This document shows, piece by piece, positions 1 through 11,989 of a DNA stretch of 64,000 bases. Below the pieces are notes generated by a model. That model worked only from the letters and a program-made list of their open reading frames with translations, had not been told where the DNA came from and did no database searches. The stretch is from Brasenia schreberi (taxonomy: Eukaryota > Streptophyta > Magnoliopsida > Nymphaeales > Cabombaceae). The stretch lies in the NCBI GenBank assembly GCA_036023115.1, contig JAYKKT010000090.1, positions 32,720,001-32,784,000 on the forward strand. Direction: 5' to 3'. The first letter of the stretch is position 1. The number at the start of each line of letters is the position of its first letter. The position numbers were made by a program, and so were the translations under genes.

Positions 1-2803
1 GATTCATATTCTATGTTTACAAGAGACAAAATGGGTTGGACAAAAAGCAAAGGAGATAGAGGATACAGGTTTCAAATTTTGATACTCAAGTAAAGAAAAG
101 GTTCGAAATGGAGTTGGTATTATCATAAATAAAGATTTAAAGGATAGTGTAGTAGACATACAACGATATGGTCACCGAATCATGACATTGAAATTAGTGT
201 TAGGAGCATAGGTTTTGAATATAGTTTGTGCTTAAGCACCCAAAGTAGGACTAGAAGATAGTATAAAGACAACTTTTTGGAAAGAGTTAGATAAGGTGAT
301 TCAAAAGATTCCACAAAGGGAGATGATTTGTTTAGGAAGAGATTTAAATGGATATGTCGGTAAAGAGGCATTAGGATATCAAGGTATTCATTGAAACTTT
401 GGTTTTGGGGATATAAATGAGGAAGGTAGGGAGATTTTAAATTTTGCTATGGCATTTGATCTCTTTATAGTCAATACAATCTTAAAAAAATGAGATGAAC
501 GTTTAATTACTTATAAGAGTGGCTTATCACAAACACAAATTGATTACTTTATTTGTAGAAAAAAAGATAAACCGTGTTATAAAGATTGCAAGATAATTCT
601 AGGAGAAAGCTTAACCACCCAACATCGACTTTTAGTTATGCATTTACAAATAAAAAAATAGACAAAGAAAAAAAGAGTGCATCGAGCTATTTGGACTAAA
701 TGGTGAAAACTCAAAAGCGAGAAAGAAGATATATTTAAACAGAAAGTCCTTCAAGGAGATGTTTAGAATTATGTTGGTACACCATGTGATATGTGGAACA
801 ATATGGCTATACATATTAGGAAAGTGGCGAAAGATGTGTTAGGTGTATCTAAGGAGGTGTACCGGCACAAAAAGAAGCTTAGTGGTGGAGTGAAGTAGTG
901 CAAAATAAAATCAAGGCAAAGAGGGCATGTTACAAATTACATTATGCTAAGAAAACTAGTGAAACTTTAGAGGCTTATAAGAAAGCAAAGAAGGATGCGA
1001 AAAAGGCCGTGAGTTAAGCAAAAGTTAAAATTTGAGAGGATTTATATAAAAAACTCAACTCAAAAGAGGGTAAAAGAGATAATTTTAGGATAGCTAGGGC
1101 TAGAGATAAGAAAACTAAAGATCTTAATTATGTTAGATACATCGAGGACCAGGATGAAAAAGTTCTAGTGGCAAATGATGATATAAGAAATAGATGAAAA
1201 AACTATTTTTATAAGCTTTTTAATGATAATAAATATGTTAGTATTAGCTTAGGAGAGTTAGCCAAATCAGAAAAGTATATAAACCACAATTTCTACCGCC
1301 GTATTCAAAAGAATGAAATCAAAGAGGTTCTTAAACATATGAAGGGTGGTAAATCGGTAAGACCATATAATATTCCTATAGAAGTTTGGAAAATACTAGG
1401 AGAAATAGGAATCACTTGGCTCACAAGACTATTTAATGAAATATGGAAAAACCAAAAGATGCCCGAGGAATGGAGAGCAAGTACACTTATACCCATATAT
1501 AAGAACAAGGGAGACATTCAAAATTGTGTAAATTATCGAGGTATCAAGTTAATGAGTCATACTATGAAATTGTGGGAAAGAATTATCGAACGTAGGTTAA
1601 GACAAGTATAAAGTACAACAGAGAACCAATTTGGATTCATACCAGGCAGATCTACTGTTGAAGTGATTCACCTTTTGAGACGTCTTATGGAACATTTTAG
1701 AGCAAAAAAAAAAGACCTTCACATGATATTTATTGATCTAGAAAAAGCTCATGATAGAGTACCGAAGGAGGTTCTTTAGACAACTTTGGAAAAAGAGGTA
1801 TTCTATTGACATTCATTAACCTTATAAGAGACATGTATGATGGTGCAAAAACATGTGTGAGGACTCATGAAGGAATGACAGATTTTTTTAAAGTTAATAT
1901 TGGGTTACATCAATGATTAACTTTAAGTTCATACGTATTTATAATGGTAATTTATGAGTTAACAAAACATATTCAAGATGAAGTACCTTGGTGTATGTTA
2001 TTTGCAGATGACATTGTATTAGTGGAGGAGTCTAAGGAAAAAGTTAATAGAAAATTAGAACTATGGAGAGAAACGTTAGAAAGCAAAGGCCTCTGACTTA
2101 GTAGAACAAAGACAGAATATATGGAATGTAAGTTTGATCATTTGGTTACCTCAGAGGACATAGAAATTAAAATTTGCACACACTGCATCCCCCAAAAGAA
2201 AAGTTTTAAATACCTAGGGTCAATTTTTCAAAGTGATGAAGAATTGATGGAGATGTTACGCATAGAATTAATGCTGGTTGGTTAAAATGGAGAGGAGCAT
2301 CGTGTATTCTTTGTGATAAGAAGATACCATTAAAGTTAAAAGGTAAATATTATAGAGCAACAATTAGGCCTGCCATGTTTTATGGTTCTGAGTGTTGGGC
2401 AGTTAATCATCAACATGTACAAAAGATGTATGTGACAGAAATGAAGATGTTGAGATGGATGAATGGTGATACAAGAAAAGACCGTATACATAATGAGGTT
2501 ATTAGAAACAAATTAGGAGTGGCACCAATAGAGGATAAAATGAGAGAATATCGTTTAAGATGATTTGGACATATAGAAAGAAAATCAAAAGAATAACCTT
2601 TAAGAATGTATGAAAAACTAAATTTGGAAAGTATTAAAAGAGCTAGAGGACGACCACAAAAGTGTTGGAAAGAAACAATAAAGAATGATCTAGCTTACTG
2701 TGAGTTAACTGCTAACATGGCACATGATAGGGATTTATGGAAACAAAGAATCCATGTAGTCGACCCCGTCTAGTATGGGAAAAGGCTTAGTTGTTGTTGT
2801 TGT
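1..2803 (+). mobile_element. RTE-type LINE (non-LTR retrotransposon), degenerate, cut by window edge
   Basis: The element reads endonuclease region, then reverse transcriptase, then C-terminal region on the plus strand. The clearest open block (1339-1611) contains YNIPIEVWKILGE, IPIYKNKGDIQNC and VNYRGIKLM, typical of RT domains 0-2 in plant RTE elements. The catalytic FADDIVLVEE block lies near 2000-2030. A C-terminal block (2375-2563) carries [10 protein letters not shown] and [13 protein letters not shown]. It ends at a (GTT)n tail after the conserved aaaggcttag, the hallmark 3' end of plant RTE elements. Many stops and frameshifts make it non-coding. It is nearly identical to the minus-strand copy at 9011-11823 and shares its premature TAA (1609-1611). 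Confidence 0.9.
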
Positions 2804-3096
2804 AGGCTAAGACAAGTATCAAGTACAACAGAGAACCAATTTGGATTCATGGCAGGCTGATCAACTGTTGAAGCGATTCACCTTTTGAGATGTCTTATCA
2901 AACATTTTAGAGCAAAAAAAAAGACCTTCACATGATATTTATTGATCTAGAAAAAACTTATGATAGAGTACCGAAGGAGGTTCTTTAGACAACTTTGAAA
3001 AAAAGAGGTATCCCATTGACATACATTAACCTTATAAGAGACATGTATGATGGTGCAAAAACATGTGTGACGACTCATGAAGGAATGACAGACTTT

Positions 3097-3692
3097 TGTT
3101 TTGCATAAACTCAGGTGAGGAAAGGGGCATGACAAAGAAAGTAGCACACTGATTCAGGTTTTCTGAAAAATATAGCAAGGATGTATTGAAACTGATTCAT
3201 TCACTGGTCTGTGCTCTTTTCTCATAAGCGTAGTATTTGTGATCTCGATTCCAAAAAACCTTGGAATCAGCCAGTTGCTATATTTTTTATAAACATATCA
3301 AATCTATTGATCTCCTTAGTCTTGTTGAGGTGAAAGGTTGCGCTCGGGTTCATTGCCGACAACATCATTGATATAGCGGAACGAGGATTGGGCCAGAAAC
3401 AGGGACTTCACCTTTGTTAGATCGAAAGAAGAAAGAAGATGGATGGGTTTACAGTTTCCCATAGACGACTTTACTTAGGAAAGATTCAAACTCTTTCTCT
3501 ATGTCTATCAATTTCTTTTAGTATTCTCAGTATTTATAGAATGAGTCTAGCTGATCTTACTAGTTTTCACGTATGGGCTTTCCGTTATAAACTATTATTG
3601 TCTTTATTTTTGTAACATATACATTTAATCATATATATATATATATATTGTATGTAACATTTTACAACCGAGAATGGACATTCTACATTACA
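3097..3692 (-). repeat. Probable 3' LTR of the Copia remnant
   Basis: The segment starts tgttttgcat and ends tctacattaca, so it is bounded by TG and CA in element orientation. It abuts a pyrimidine-rich tttccact on the plus strand, which is a polypurine tract in element orientation. It includes a TA-rich run at 3640-3650. There is no partner LTR on the other side, so its limits rest on the terminal dinucleotides and on comparison with the polypurine-tract region of the second Copia near 42564. Confidence 0.5.
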
Positions 3693-4838
3693 TTTTCCAC
3701 TTGGCCATTCGAGTCAAGTACTCTGATATATAGATTTTGCCTCTCACTTTTGTAGGGTTTCTCAAGTCATGTCAAAGTATGATTGCTTATTGCAATCATT
3801 ACACATTGTGTGGTTTCTTACCTACACAACAATTATACATATCTCATACCCATGTTTGTAAGAAAATATCATGTGTTATGCCTTTAGTTAAGGGGTCTAT
3901 CGACATATCATTAGTTGGCATATATGAGATGAATATTTCCTTTCTCATGACCATATCATGAACATAGTGGTATTTTACCATTATATGCTTGCATTTAAAG
4001 TTACCAACTCCACTCTTAATCAGAGTAATTGCTTCATTGTTGTTATAATAAATGGCAACTGACTCGTTGGTTATAAACATCTTCAAATCACATATAAAGC
4101 GGCTCCAAACAATATTTGTTGCAGTCATATAATAAGTCACATACTCAACCTCCTGTATATGCAATGCTACACAACCCTGTTTCTTACAAGCTCAATAAAT
4201 AACTCAACCTCGAATTAAGAATATTTGACCTGAGATTGATTTACTGTAATCTTTACTTTCAACAAAGTCAACATCTGAGTATCTTACCATTTTCAATTCA
4301 TCTCGTTGAGAACATAGTTTCAAGTCTTTTATTCCTTTTGAGACATCTTAAAATCTTTTTCACAACTATCTAATGCCATCAACCAGGATTACTTTGATAT
4401 CTATTTACAAGACCAACAACAAAGCTGATATCAGGTCTCGTATACAGAATAGCATACATCAACCTACCATCAACTTGTGCATAAAGAACATTAGACTTAT
4501 CATCTTCCTCACCCGAACAATCAACCTAACTCAATTTAACCCATTTCGCAACGGATGTAGTTGCATACTTGCGTTCACACATTGAAAATTTCATAAGGAT
4601 ATAATCAATATCTCTCTCCTCACTTAGAAATAGGAGTTTAGATTATCTATCTAAAAAAATCTTTATACCTAGGATATAAGATGCTTCCCCATATTCTTCA
4701 TTTCAAACCTTTAGTTTAACCATGACTTTGTTTTGACAATCACCTTATTGTTATTCTCAGTCAACAATATGCCATCTACGTATAACGATGACAAAGTTGC
4801 TCTTATTGTTCCAAACATATACACAGTGGTGAAGTTAA
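3097..4838 (-). mobile_element. Copia LTR-retrotransposon remnant (3' LTR plus RNase H end)
   Basis: On the minus strand, 4164-3844 encodes a degenerate Copia RNase H domain. AIYYNNNEAITL matches the family's YCDN.AAI strand, CKHIMVKYHYVHD matches the KHID..YHFVRD helix, and SIDPLTKGI matches the C-terminal ADxLTK motif. To the left lies a probable 3' LTR, 3097-3692 (596 bp, TG...CA on either strand). The inner flank resembles the same position of the larger Copia at 42143-49110, so the two are related. Everything upstream of the RT/RNase H boundary, including the 5' LTR, is missing. Confidence 0.75.
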
Positions 4839-5780
4839 TTTTGAAAAAAGTTAATATTGGGTTACATGAAAGATCAACTTTAAGTCCATACTTATTTATA
4901 ATGGTGATTGATGAGTTAACAAAACATATTCAAGATGAAGTACCTTGGTGTATGTTATTTGCAGATGACATTGTATTAGTGGAGGAGTCTAAGGAAAAAG
5001 TTAATAGAAAATTGGAACTATGGAGAGAAACATTAGAAAGCAAAGGCGTTCGACTTAGTAGAACAAAAGCAAAATATATGGAATGTAAGTTTGATCATTT
5101 AATTACCTCATAAGACATAGAAATTAAAATTGGCACATATTGCATCCCCCAAAAGGAAAGTTTTAAATACCTAGGGTCAATTTTTCAGAGTGATGGAAGA
5201 ATTGATGGAGATGTTACGCATAAAATTAATGTTGGTTGGTTAAAATGGAGAGGAGCATCAAATATTCTTTGTGATAAGAAGATATCATTAAAGTTAAAAG
5301 GTAAATATTATCGAGCTGCAATTAAACCTGCCATGTTTTATGGTTCTGAGTGTTAGGCAGTTAATCATCAACATGTACAAAAGATGTCTATGATAGAAAT
5401 GAAGATGTTGAGATGCATGAGTGGTTATACAAGAAAAGACCATATACATAATGAGGTTATTAGAAACAAATTAGGAGTGGCACCAATAGAGGATAAAATG
5501 AGAGAATATCGTTTAAGATGGTTTAGACATATAGAAAGAAGATCAAAAGAAGAACCTATAAGAAGGTATGAAAAACTAAATTTGAAAAGTATTAAAAGAG
5601 CTAGAGGACGACCACAAAAGTGTTGGAAAGAAACAATAAACAATGATCTAGTTTATTGTGAGTTAACTGCTAATATGGCACACGATAGGGATCTGTGAAA
5701 ACAAAGTATCCATGTAGCCAACCCCATCTAGTATGGAAAAAGGCTTAGTTGTTGTTGTTGTTGTTGCATTACTGAGCATG

Positions 5781-5998
5781 GTTTGGACACGTAGATAGAC
5801 AACCACAGGAAGCTCCAGTAAGAAGGTATAAGAAAATAGGCAAAACCACAAAAGCAATGGAAGGAATCAATAAAGAATGATTTAGCTTATGTCGAGTTAA
5901 ATGTTAGCATGTCACATGATCGAACTCTATGAAAACAAAGAATCCATAATCCATGTAGCCAACCCATCTAGTATGGGAAAAGGCTTAGTTGTTGTTGT
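5781..5998 (+). mobile_element. Short divergent RTE LINE 3' fragment with target duplication
   Basis: This is a 218-bp 5'-truncated insertion. It carries the RTE C-terminal region in diverged form and the canonical end 'gtatgggaaaaggcttag' followed by (GTT)n. It is flanked by a 13-bp direct repeat, attactgagcatg (5768-5780) and attactgaacatg (5999-6011), differing at one base. It differs from copies 1 and 2 throughout and so represents another RTE subfamily. Confidence 0.8.
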
Positions 5999-6240
5999 AT
6001 TACTGAACATGTATATGAGAAAAATATAGAAAGCTAGAATAGATGCAAGGGGAAAGAGTTATATATCATGAACAGTAAACTAGCAACCAAATTACTGATG
6101 ACACCTAGACACCACAAACAAAGACAGATATTACATAAAGCATAATCTTCTACCACATTTGCAATATTGACTACAAAAATTTTTAAAAAGATGTTTTCAG
6201 TTCAATGATGATTGGCTGCGAATGATGGCAAATTTATTAC

Positions 6241-7851
6241 CTGAAACCATGGGCAACAATTGGTCGTGACCGACTTTCATTGCCAAGCCTTTGATGCGAA
6301 TTAGGCTTATGATCAAGGTCGCCATCTAGAGCTCTATTGATAGCAATGCCAACAGAACGCTTTCTTTTCATCTTCTTTTCCCAGCCATCACTGGGGGATA
6401 AACCCTGAGTTTTTTCTTCAGCCAGGACTAATGCCCCAGTTGCAGTCCTTGAAACCTCTCTATCTTTTTCAACAAAACCAGATGGCCTAGACAATGTATT
6501 GGTCCTTCCCTCGTTCTGTAAAAAAACGTGTCCGGAAAAGATCATGTATATGCTTTAGAATAATATTTGGTTGAGCAAATAAAATTGTACCATCTAGTAG
6601 CTATCATTGACTTTATAAAATACTTGCATAGACCAGAAGACAGACGAAAACATCATAGCCTTACTTCATTTAGAGGGGAGAGAGAGAGAGACAGAGAGAG
6701 AGAGAGTTGTAAGTTTCTGGATTAAGCAGAAAAGTAGGCCAAGAAGCATGGGCATCAAACAACACAGTCAAACCAAGAGAACCTAAATGGACACTTGCAA
6801 AGAAGGATGTGATCATGAGCCAGAACATCATACAGGTCGTTTTTCAAGGCAAAGTCAAAAAGCAAACAACATCATATGAAACAGAAATGGGCCAGCTTCA
6901 CAGTAATCAAGAGAAAACACAAAACCGTACATCTGTCATTGATGTGCTGCGAATGCGTCTATTGGGAATCATGGTCTTAGCCTTATCATCAGATCTTGAA
7001 GACATAAAATCCATACAGCCTAACAACTGATGACTTTGCAACCCCATCTTTACTGAGTTTGTTCCGGAAGCAGAGCGATCTCCATATAGTAATCCATTTG
7101 ATCTTTCATTTGGCAAACCCTCATTCCGAGGCCGCTTTCGAGATAAAAGTGCATGACGATATTTGTCCAACTTTTCCATGGAATCATTAAACAGCTTTGC
7201 CCTATTTCTGGTGAATCAATTAAAAAGTAAGAAGGTTCAGAATCATAGTTTTTGCTCTTCAGTAACCAAATATGTGCAACTAGTTGATTCAGAAACAAAT
7301 CACTCAAATTTACTCCTCCATCTCTTTGATATTTACTTTTAACTTTTTTGCTTTTCCCTTTTTCTTCCTGGTGCTAATACACACCAAGCACCTCAGACAA
7401 AATACTCAAGTAAGAGAAACAAGTACCTTGCTCTTGCCAAGCTCTCAATTATGCTAGACTTCAAACGCTTCAAGTCCTCCAACATCAGTGGAGGGAGAGG
7501 CTTTGTGTGCAGCACAGCTCCACAAGAGATATCTTCAGTTGTCATGCTAGACAAAATACCCAGTGCTTTCTTTAACTCTACACATCGTGCGTACTTCTGT
7601 TCTCCAATAGCAACTGAATCAAGGTTTAGCCATTGGGACATTGGCAACATGTCTGCATATGGAGAGGCATCTCCCCTCGATATAGTTGAACCAGAGTTCA
7701 TGGTGCGATTGTCGCTGCCCTCACGGAAGCTGCTTGACCTGTCTAATAACCCGGAAGCAAATGATGCACGCTGCCCATTGGAGTAGCTCGTAGTTAGAGT
7801 GGCGCCTTCTGGAATTCCAGAAGGCGGGTCGAACCGGGCACTGGATGTCAT
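6241..7851 (-). CDS. Uncharacterised plant protein of the Arabidopsis At5g22450 type, N-terminal part (3 coding exons)
   Basis: The coding exons are 7851-7427, 7207-6931 and 6515-6241, all with GT-AG introns and continuous frame. The start is chosen at MTSSARFDPPSG (7851), as in homologs. An upstream in-frame Met at 7878 is possible but not conserved from memory. Family signatures seen are SFREGSDNR near residue 40, PMSQWLNLD, KKALGI with a following MTTED, the AKLFNDSMEKL helix, RPRNEG..NERSNG, NKRIRS-like NRRIRSTSMTD, DNEGRTNTLSR and the basic GWEKKMKRKRSVG, which could be a nuclear localisation signal. Homologs are around 1,200 residues and have no assigned biochemical function. Only about 325 residues are here. 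The last exon ends at a good donor (CAG|GTAATA), so the remaining exons should lie left of position 1, beyond the retroelements. If they do not, the gene is truncated. The locus name is from memory. Confidence 0.75.
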
Positions 7852-8820
7852 TGGTGTTTCTTGTCGGTTCTTTACCACAACGTGCTGCTTTCAACATCCA
7901 CCGTATTCCTTGAACCACGTTATGTACAACCAAATTGCAGACAACCAAGCGCCCATGATCAACTATGCAAACTCAGGAACTGAACTCCAATAAACCGCCT
8001 GTAAAAGTGACCATACACACAATAAAACATATTAACGTTTAATCCAGTCGAGCCGCTAGATCACCATTAAATACAATGTAGTTAACACGATTCTATCCAA
8101 CTCAAGCACCCACTGAGATATCGACAGAAAAATACTTCAAGTTCCAAGGCCAAAAAACTCCTGAAGTATTTCTCATGTCTCAGAATAGTCCAATTTCTCA
8201 CCTACCAGCATAAAGAGGTGAAAACCATGAAACAAACGCTTCTGCTTAACAAAGAGTGAGAATTTACACTAAATTTAAGGACTGCCACAATCTGAAGGTT
8301 ATAGAAATGGCATATAGCTCGAATGATGTTCAGGGCAGGGAAAAAAGTTCAAAACGGTTCGAAAGGAAATAAGCGACTCGTGGATCAATAGGGTACTTTG
8401 TCCGGTATTTCAACAAAGGAAGGTAACTATTAGGAGTAAAAAACAACCGATGAACTAATCAAACACTAGAACAAGCAAACTCGACTGAAAGTGAATAAGA
8501 AATGAGGATAAACTAAGCGAGGTGGCCAAAATTCAACGACAATTAAGCCGTGAAGATCAAACATACCGTTGAGATCACTTCAACGAGCTCGGGAAGCACT
8601 TTCGCGCCAACGGAAGGCGCAAATGTTAGGACCGCAACGAGATAGATGAATTGGGGAAGAGGGGAAGAGATCAGATCGTGAAAACCCTAGGTTTAGAACG
8701 GAAGAAGGAGAGAGACAGAACGAAGAAAGAGTTTGAATGGCCAGAAAGGCCAAAATCATGAGGATAGGACGGAGAGGAATCGTCGGGAGCGAGTCGGAGG
8801 GGATGAGATCGCCGGATAAT
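7852..8820 (-). other. 5' UTR exons and UTR intron of the At5g22450-type gene
   Basis: A UTR exon precedes the ATG up to 7999, where TTTTACAG|GCGG on the minus strand is an acceptor. A 567-nt intron (8000-8566) ends at the donor ACG|GTATGT. The first UTR exon extends from 8567 to about 8815, judged from the TATA-like box at 8843-8850. An aaaccctag (telo-box-like) sits near 8682. Intron-containing 5' UTRs are common in plant housekeeping genes. Confidence 0.55.
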
Positions 8821-8842
8821 TTGGTGGCTGCGCGGTCGTTGG

Positions 8843-8850
8843 CTTAAATA
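8843..8850 (-). promoter_or_regulatory. TATA-like box of the At5g22450-type gene
   Basis: The minus strand reads TATTTAAG, well placed for transcription starting about 30 bp downstream and feeding the UTR exon that ends at 8567. The RTE LINE begins only about 160 bp further upstream (9011), so the proximal promoter lies between gene and transposon. Confidence 0.45.
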
Positions 8851-8993
8851 GAAGGGAAATCCTGGCGGTCGTTGCCGCGACCACGGCGTCCAATATCGGG
8901 ACGCTATTTTGTAACATATCGCGATATTTTAGTGGCCTCAAAACCTTTTGAGATGCGCATGAAGTTATAAGCTGCAAAAACTTTTCGATATAT

Positions 8994-9010
8994 AAATATA
9001 GCGACGATAT
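8994..9010. repeat. Target-site duplication, left copy (RTE LINE 9011-11823)
   Basis: 17 bp, aaatatagcgacgatat. It matches 11824-11840 at 16 of 17 positions. Confidence 0.85.
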
Positions 9011-11823
9011 ACAACAACAACTAAGCCTTTTCCTACCAGAGTTGACTCACAATAAGTTAGATCGTTCATTATTGTTTCTTTCCAACACTTTCGTGGTCGT
9101 CCTCTACCTCTTTTAATACTTTTCAATTTTAGTTTTTCATACATTCTTACAAGTTCTTCTTTTAATCTTTTTTCTATATGTCGAAACCATCTTAAACGAT
9201 ATTCTCTCATTTTATCCTTTATTGGTGCCTCCTAATTTGTTTCTAATAACCTCATTATGTATACGGTCTTTTCTTGTATGACCACTCATGCATCTCAACA
9301 TCTTCATTTCTGTCACAGACATCTTTTGTACATGTTGATAATTAACTGCCCAGCACTTAGAACCATAAAACATGACAGGTCTAATTGCTCCTTGATAATA
9401 TTTACCTTTTAACTTTAATGGTATCTTCTTATCTTATCACAAAGAATATTTGATGCTCCTATCCATTTTAATCAACCAGCATTAATTCTATGCATAACAT
9501 CTCCATCAATTCTTGCATCACTATGGAAAATCGACCTTAGGTATTTAAAACTTTCCTTTTAGGTGATGTAATGTGTGCCAATTTTAATTTCTATGTCCTC
9601 TAAGGTAACTAAATGATCAAACTTACATTCCATATATTCTATGTTTGTTCTACTAAGTTGGAGGCCTTTGCTTTCTAATGTTTCTCTCCATAGTTCCAAT
9701 TTTCTATTAACTTTTTTCTTAGACTCCTCCACTCATACAATGTCATCTGCAAATAACATACACCAAGGTACTTCATCTTGAATATGTTTTGTTAACTCAT
9801 CCATCACTATTATAAATAAGTATGGACTTAAAGTTAATCCTTGATGTAACCCAATATTAACTTCAAAGAAATATGTCATTCCTTCATGAGTCCTCACACA
9901 TGTTTTTGCACCATCATACATGTCTCTTATAAGGTTAATGTATGTCAATCGGATACCTCTTTTTTCCAAAGTTCTCGAAAGAACCTCCCTCGGTACTCTA
10001 TCATAAGCTTTTTCTAGATCAATAAATATCATGTGAAGGTCTTTCTTTCTTCCTCTAAAATGTTTTATAAGACGTCTCAAAAGGTGAATCGCTTCAACAG
10101 TAGATCTGCCTGGTATGAATCCAAATTGGTTCTCTGTTGTACTTTATACTTGTCTTAACCTACGTTCGATAATTCTTTCCCACAATTTCATAGTATGACT
10201 CATTAACTTGATACCTCGATAATTTACACAATTTTGAATGTCTCCCTTGTTCTTATATATGGGTATAAGTGTACTTGCTCTCCATTCCTCGGGCATCTTT
10301 TGGTTTTTCCATATTTCATTAAATAGTCTTGTGAGCCAAGTGATTCCTATTTCTCCTAGTATTTTCCAAACTTCTATAGGAATATTATATGGTCTTACCG
10401 ATTTACCACCCTTCATATGTTTAAGAACCTCTTTGATTTCATTCTTTTGAATACGGCGGTAGAAATTGTGGTTTATATACTTTTCTGATTTGGCTAACTC
10501 TCCTAAGCTAATACTAACATCTTTATTATCATTAAAAAGCTTATAAAAATAGTTTTTTCATATATTTCTTATATCATCATTTGCCACTAGAACTTTTTCA
10601 TCCTGGTCCTCGATGTATCTAACATAATTAAGATCTTTAGTTTTCTTATTTCTAGCCCTAGCTATCCTAAAAATATCTCTTTTACCCTCTTTTGAGTTGA
10701 GTTTTTTATATAAATCCTCTCAAATTTTAACTTTTGCTTAACTCACGACCTTTTTCACATCCTTCTTTGCTTTCTTATAAGCCTCTAAAGTTTCACTAAT
10801 TTTCTTAGCATAATGTAATTTGTAACATGCCCTCTTTGCCTTGATTTTATTTTGCACTACTTCACTCCACCACCAAGCTTCTTTTTGTACCGGTACACCT
10901 CCCTTAGATACCCCTAATACATCTTTCGCTACTTTCCTAATATGTATAGCCATATTGTTCCACATATCACAGGGTGTGCCAACATAATTCTAAACATCTC
11001 CTTGAAGGACTTTCTGTTTAAATATATCTTCTTTCTCGTTTTTGAGGTTCCACCATTTAGTCCGAATAGCTCGATGCACTCTTTTCTTCTTTGTCTATTT
11101 TTTTATTTGTAAATCCATAACTAAAAGTCGATGTTGGGTGGTTAAGCTTTCTCCTGGAATTATCTTGCAATCTTTATAACACGGTTTATCTTTTTTTCTA
11201 CAAATAAAGTAATCAATTTGTGTTTGTGATAAGCCACTCTTATAAGTAATTAAACGTTCATCTCATTTTTTTAAGATTGTATTGACTATAAAGAGATCAA
11301 ATGCCATAGCAAAATTTAAAATCTCCCTACCTTCCTCATTTATATCCCCAAAACCAAAGTTTCAATGAATACCTTGATATCCTAATGCCTCTTTACCGAC
11401 ATATCCATTTAAATCTCTTCCTAAACAAATCATCTCCCTTTGTGGAATCTTTTGAATCACCTTATCTAACTCTTTCCAAAAAGTCTTTATACTATCTTCT
11501 AGTCCTACTTTGGGTGCTTAAGCACAAACTATATTCAAAACCTCTGCTCCTAACACTAATTTCAATGTCATGATTCGGTGACCATATCGTTGTATGTCTA
11601 CTACACTCTCATTTAAATCTTTATTTATGATAATACCAACTCTGTTTCGAGCATTTTCTTTACCTAAGTATCATAATTGAAAACCTTTATCCTCTATCTC
11701 ATCTGCTTTTTCTCCAACCCATTTTGTCTCTTGTAAACATCGAGACGATAAAGGAGGAGGATTGTGTTAGGTTTGCGACAACTAGCGTAAAACTTCGTCT
11801 GATTTTTATAACATGGATTACAA
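9011..11823 (-). mobile_element. Complete-length RTE LINE (2.8 kb) with 17-bp target-site duplications
   Basis: This is the best preserved LINE in the window. The plus strand shows the complement of the 3' tail (caacaacaactaagcc) at 9011 and runs to the 5' end at 11823. Flanking direct repeats aaatatagcgacgatat (8994-9010) and aaatatagcgatgatat (11824-11840) differ at one base and define both ends. Order in element direction is endonuclease-like region (about 11700-10970), a 75-residue open block (10965-10738), RT domains 0-2 (10416-10144), and the RT core (10080-9733) with [28 protein letters not shown] and FADDIV. The C-terminal EYRLRWFRHIE block is near 9210-9130. Stops interrupt it repeatedly, including TAA at 10146-10144, so it is non-autonomous. 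Confidence 0.9.
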
Positions 11824-11840
11824 AAATATAGCGATGATAT
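11824..11840. repeat. Target-site duplication, right copy (RTE LINE 9011-11823)
   Basis: 17 bp, aaatatagcgatgatat. It pairs with 8994-9010. The single difference (c/t) indicates modest age. Confidence 0.85.
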
Positions 11841-11989
11841 CTTTTGAAAATATCATTATTTTCACCTGCAAATGTAGCTTCGTGTATGTACTATTACCAT
11901 TGAATTTCAGTAATGGTCCTTGCAATTTCCCACTTTCCCTGTTCTACTCCCCTGTGCCTTAATGTGATACTTTAATTATTTCCATAAAG

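Larger units (their letters stand above)
2804..5767 (+). mobile_element. RTE LINE copy 2, 5'-truncated, split by a Copia remnant
   Basis: This copy begins inside RT, directly after the tail of the first LINE, and runs 2804-3096. It then resumes at about 4839 and continues to a (GTT)n tail at 5766. The two pieces join without visible loss of RTE sequence: the left piece ends in the 'gaaggaatgacagac' stretch and the right piece starts at the following 'aagttaatattggg' stretch. I read them as one insertion interrupted by the Copia remnant at 3097-4838. The right piece keeps FADDIVLVEESKEK (near 4960-4990) and a 104-residue C-terminal open stretch (5384-5698). At the position where copies 1 and 4 carry a nonsense TAA, this copy has TCA. 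Confidence 0.8.

Noticed and set aside
3097..4838. Complete Copia element inserted in the LINE
   Set aside because: The 5' LTR, gag, integrase and most of RT are missing, so it is a remnant only.
6237..6545. 102-codon frame treated as an independent small gene
   Set aside because: It is the third coding exon of the At5g22450-type gene; its first residues are intron.
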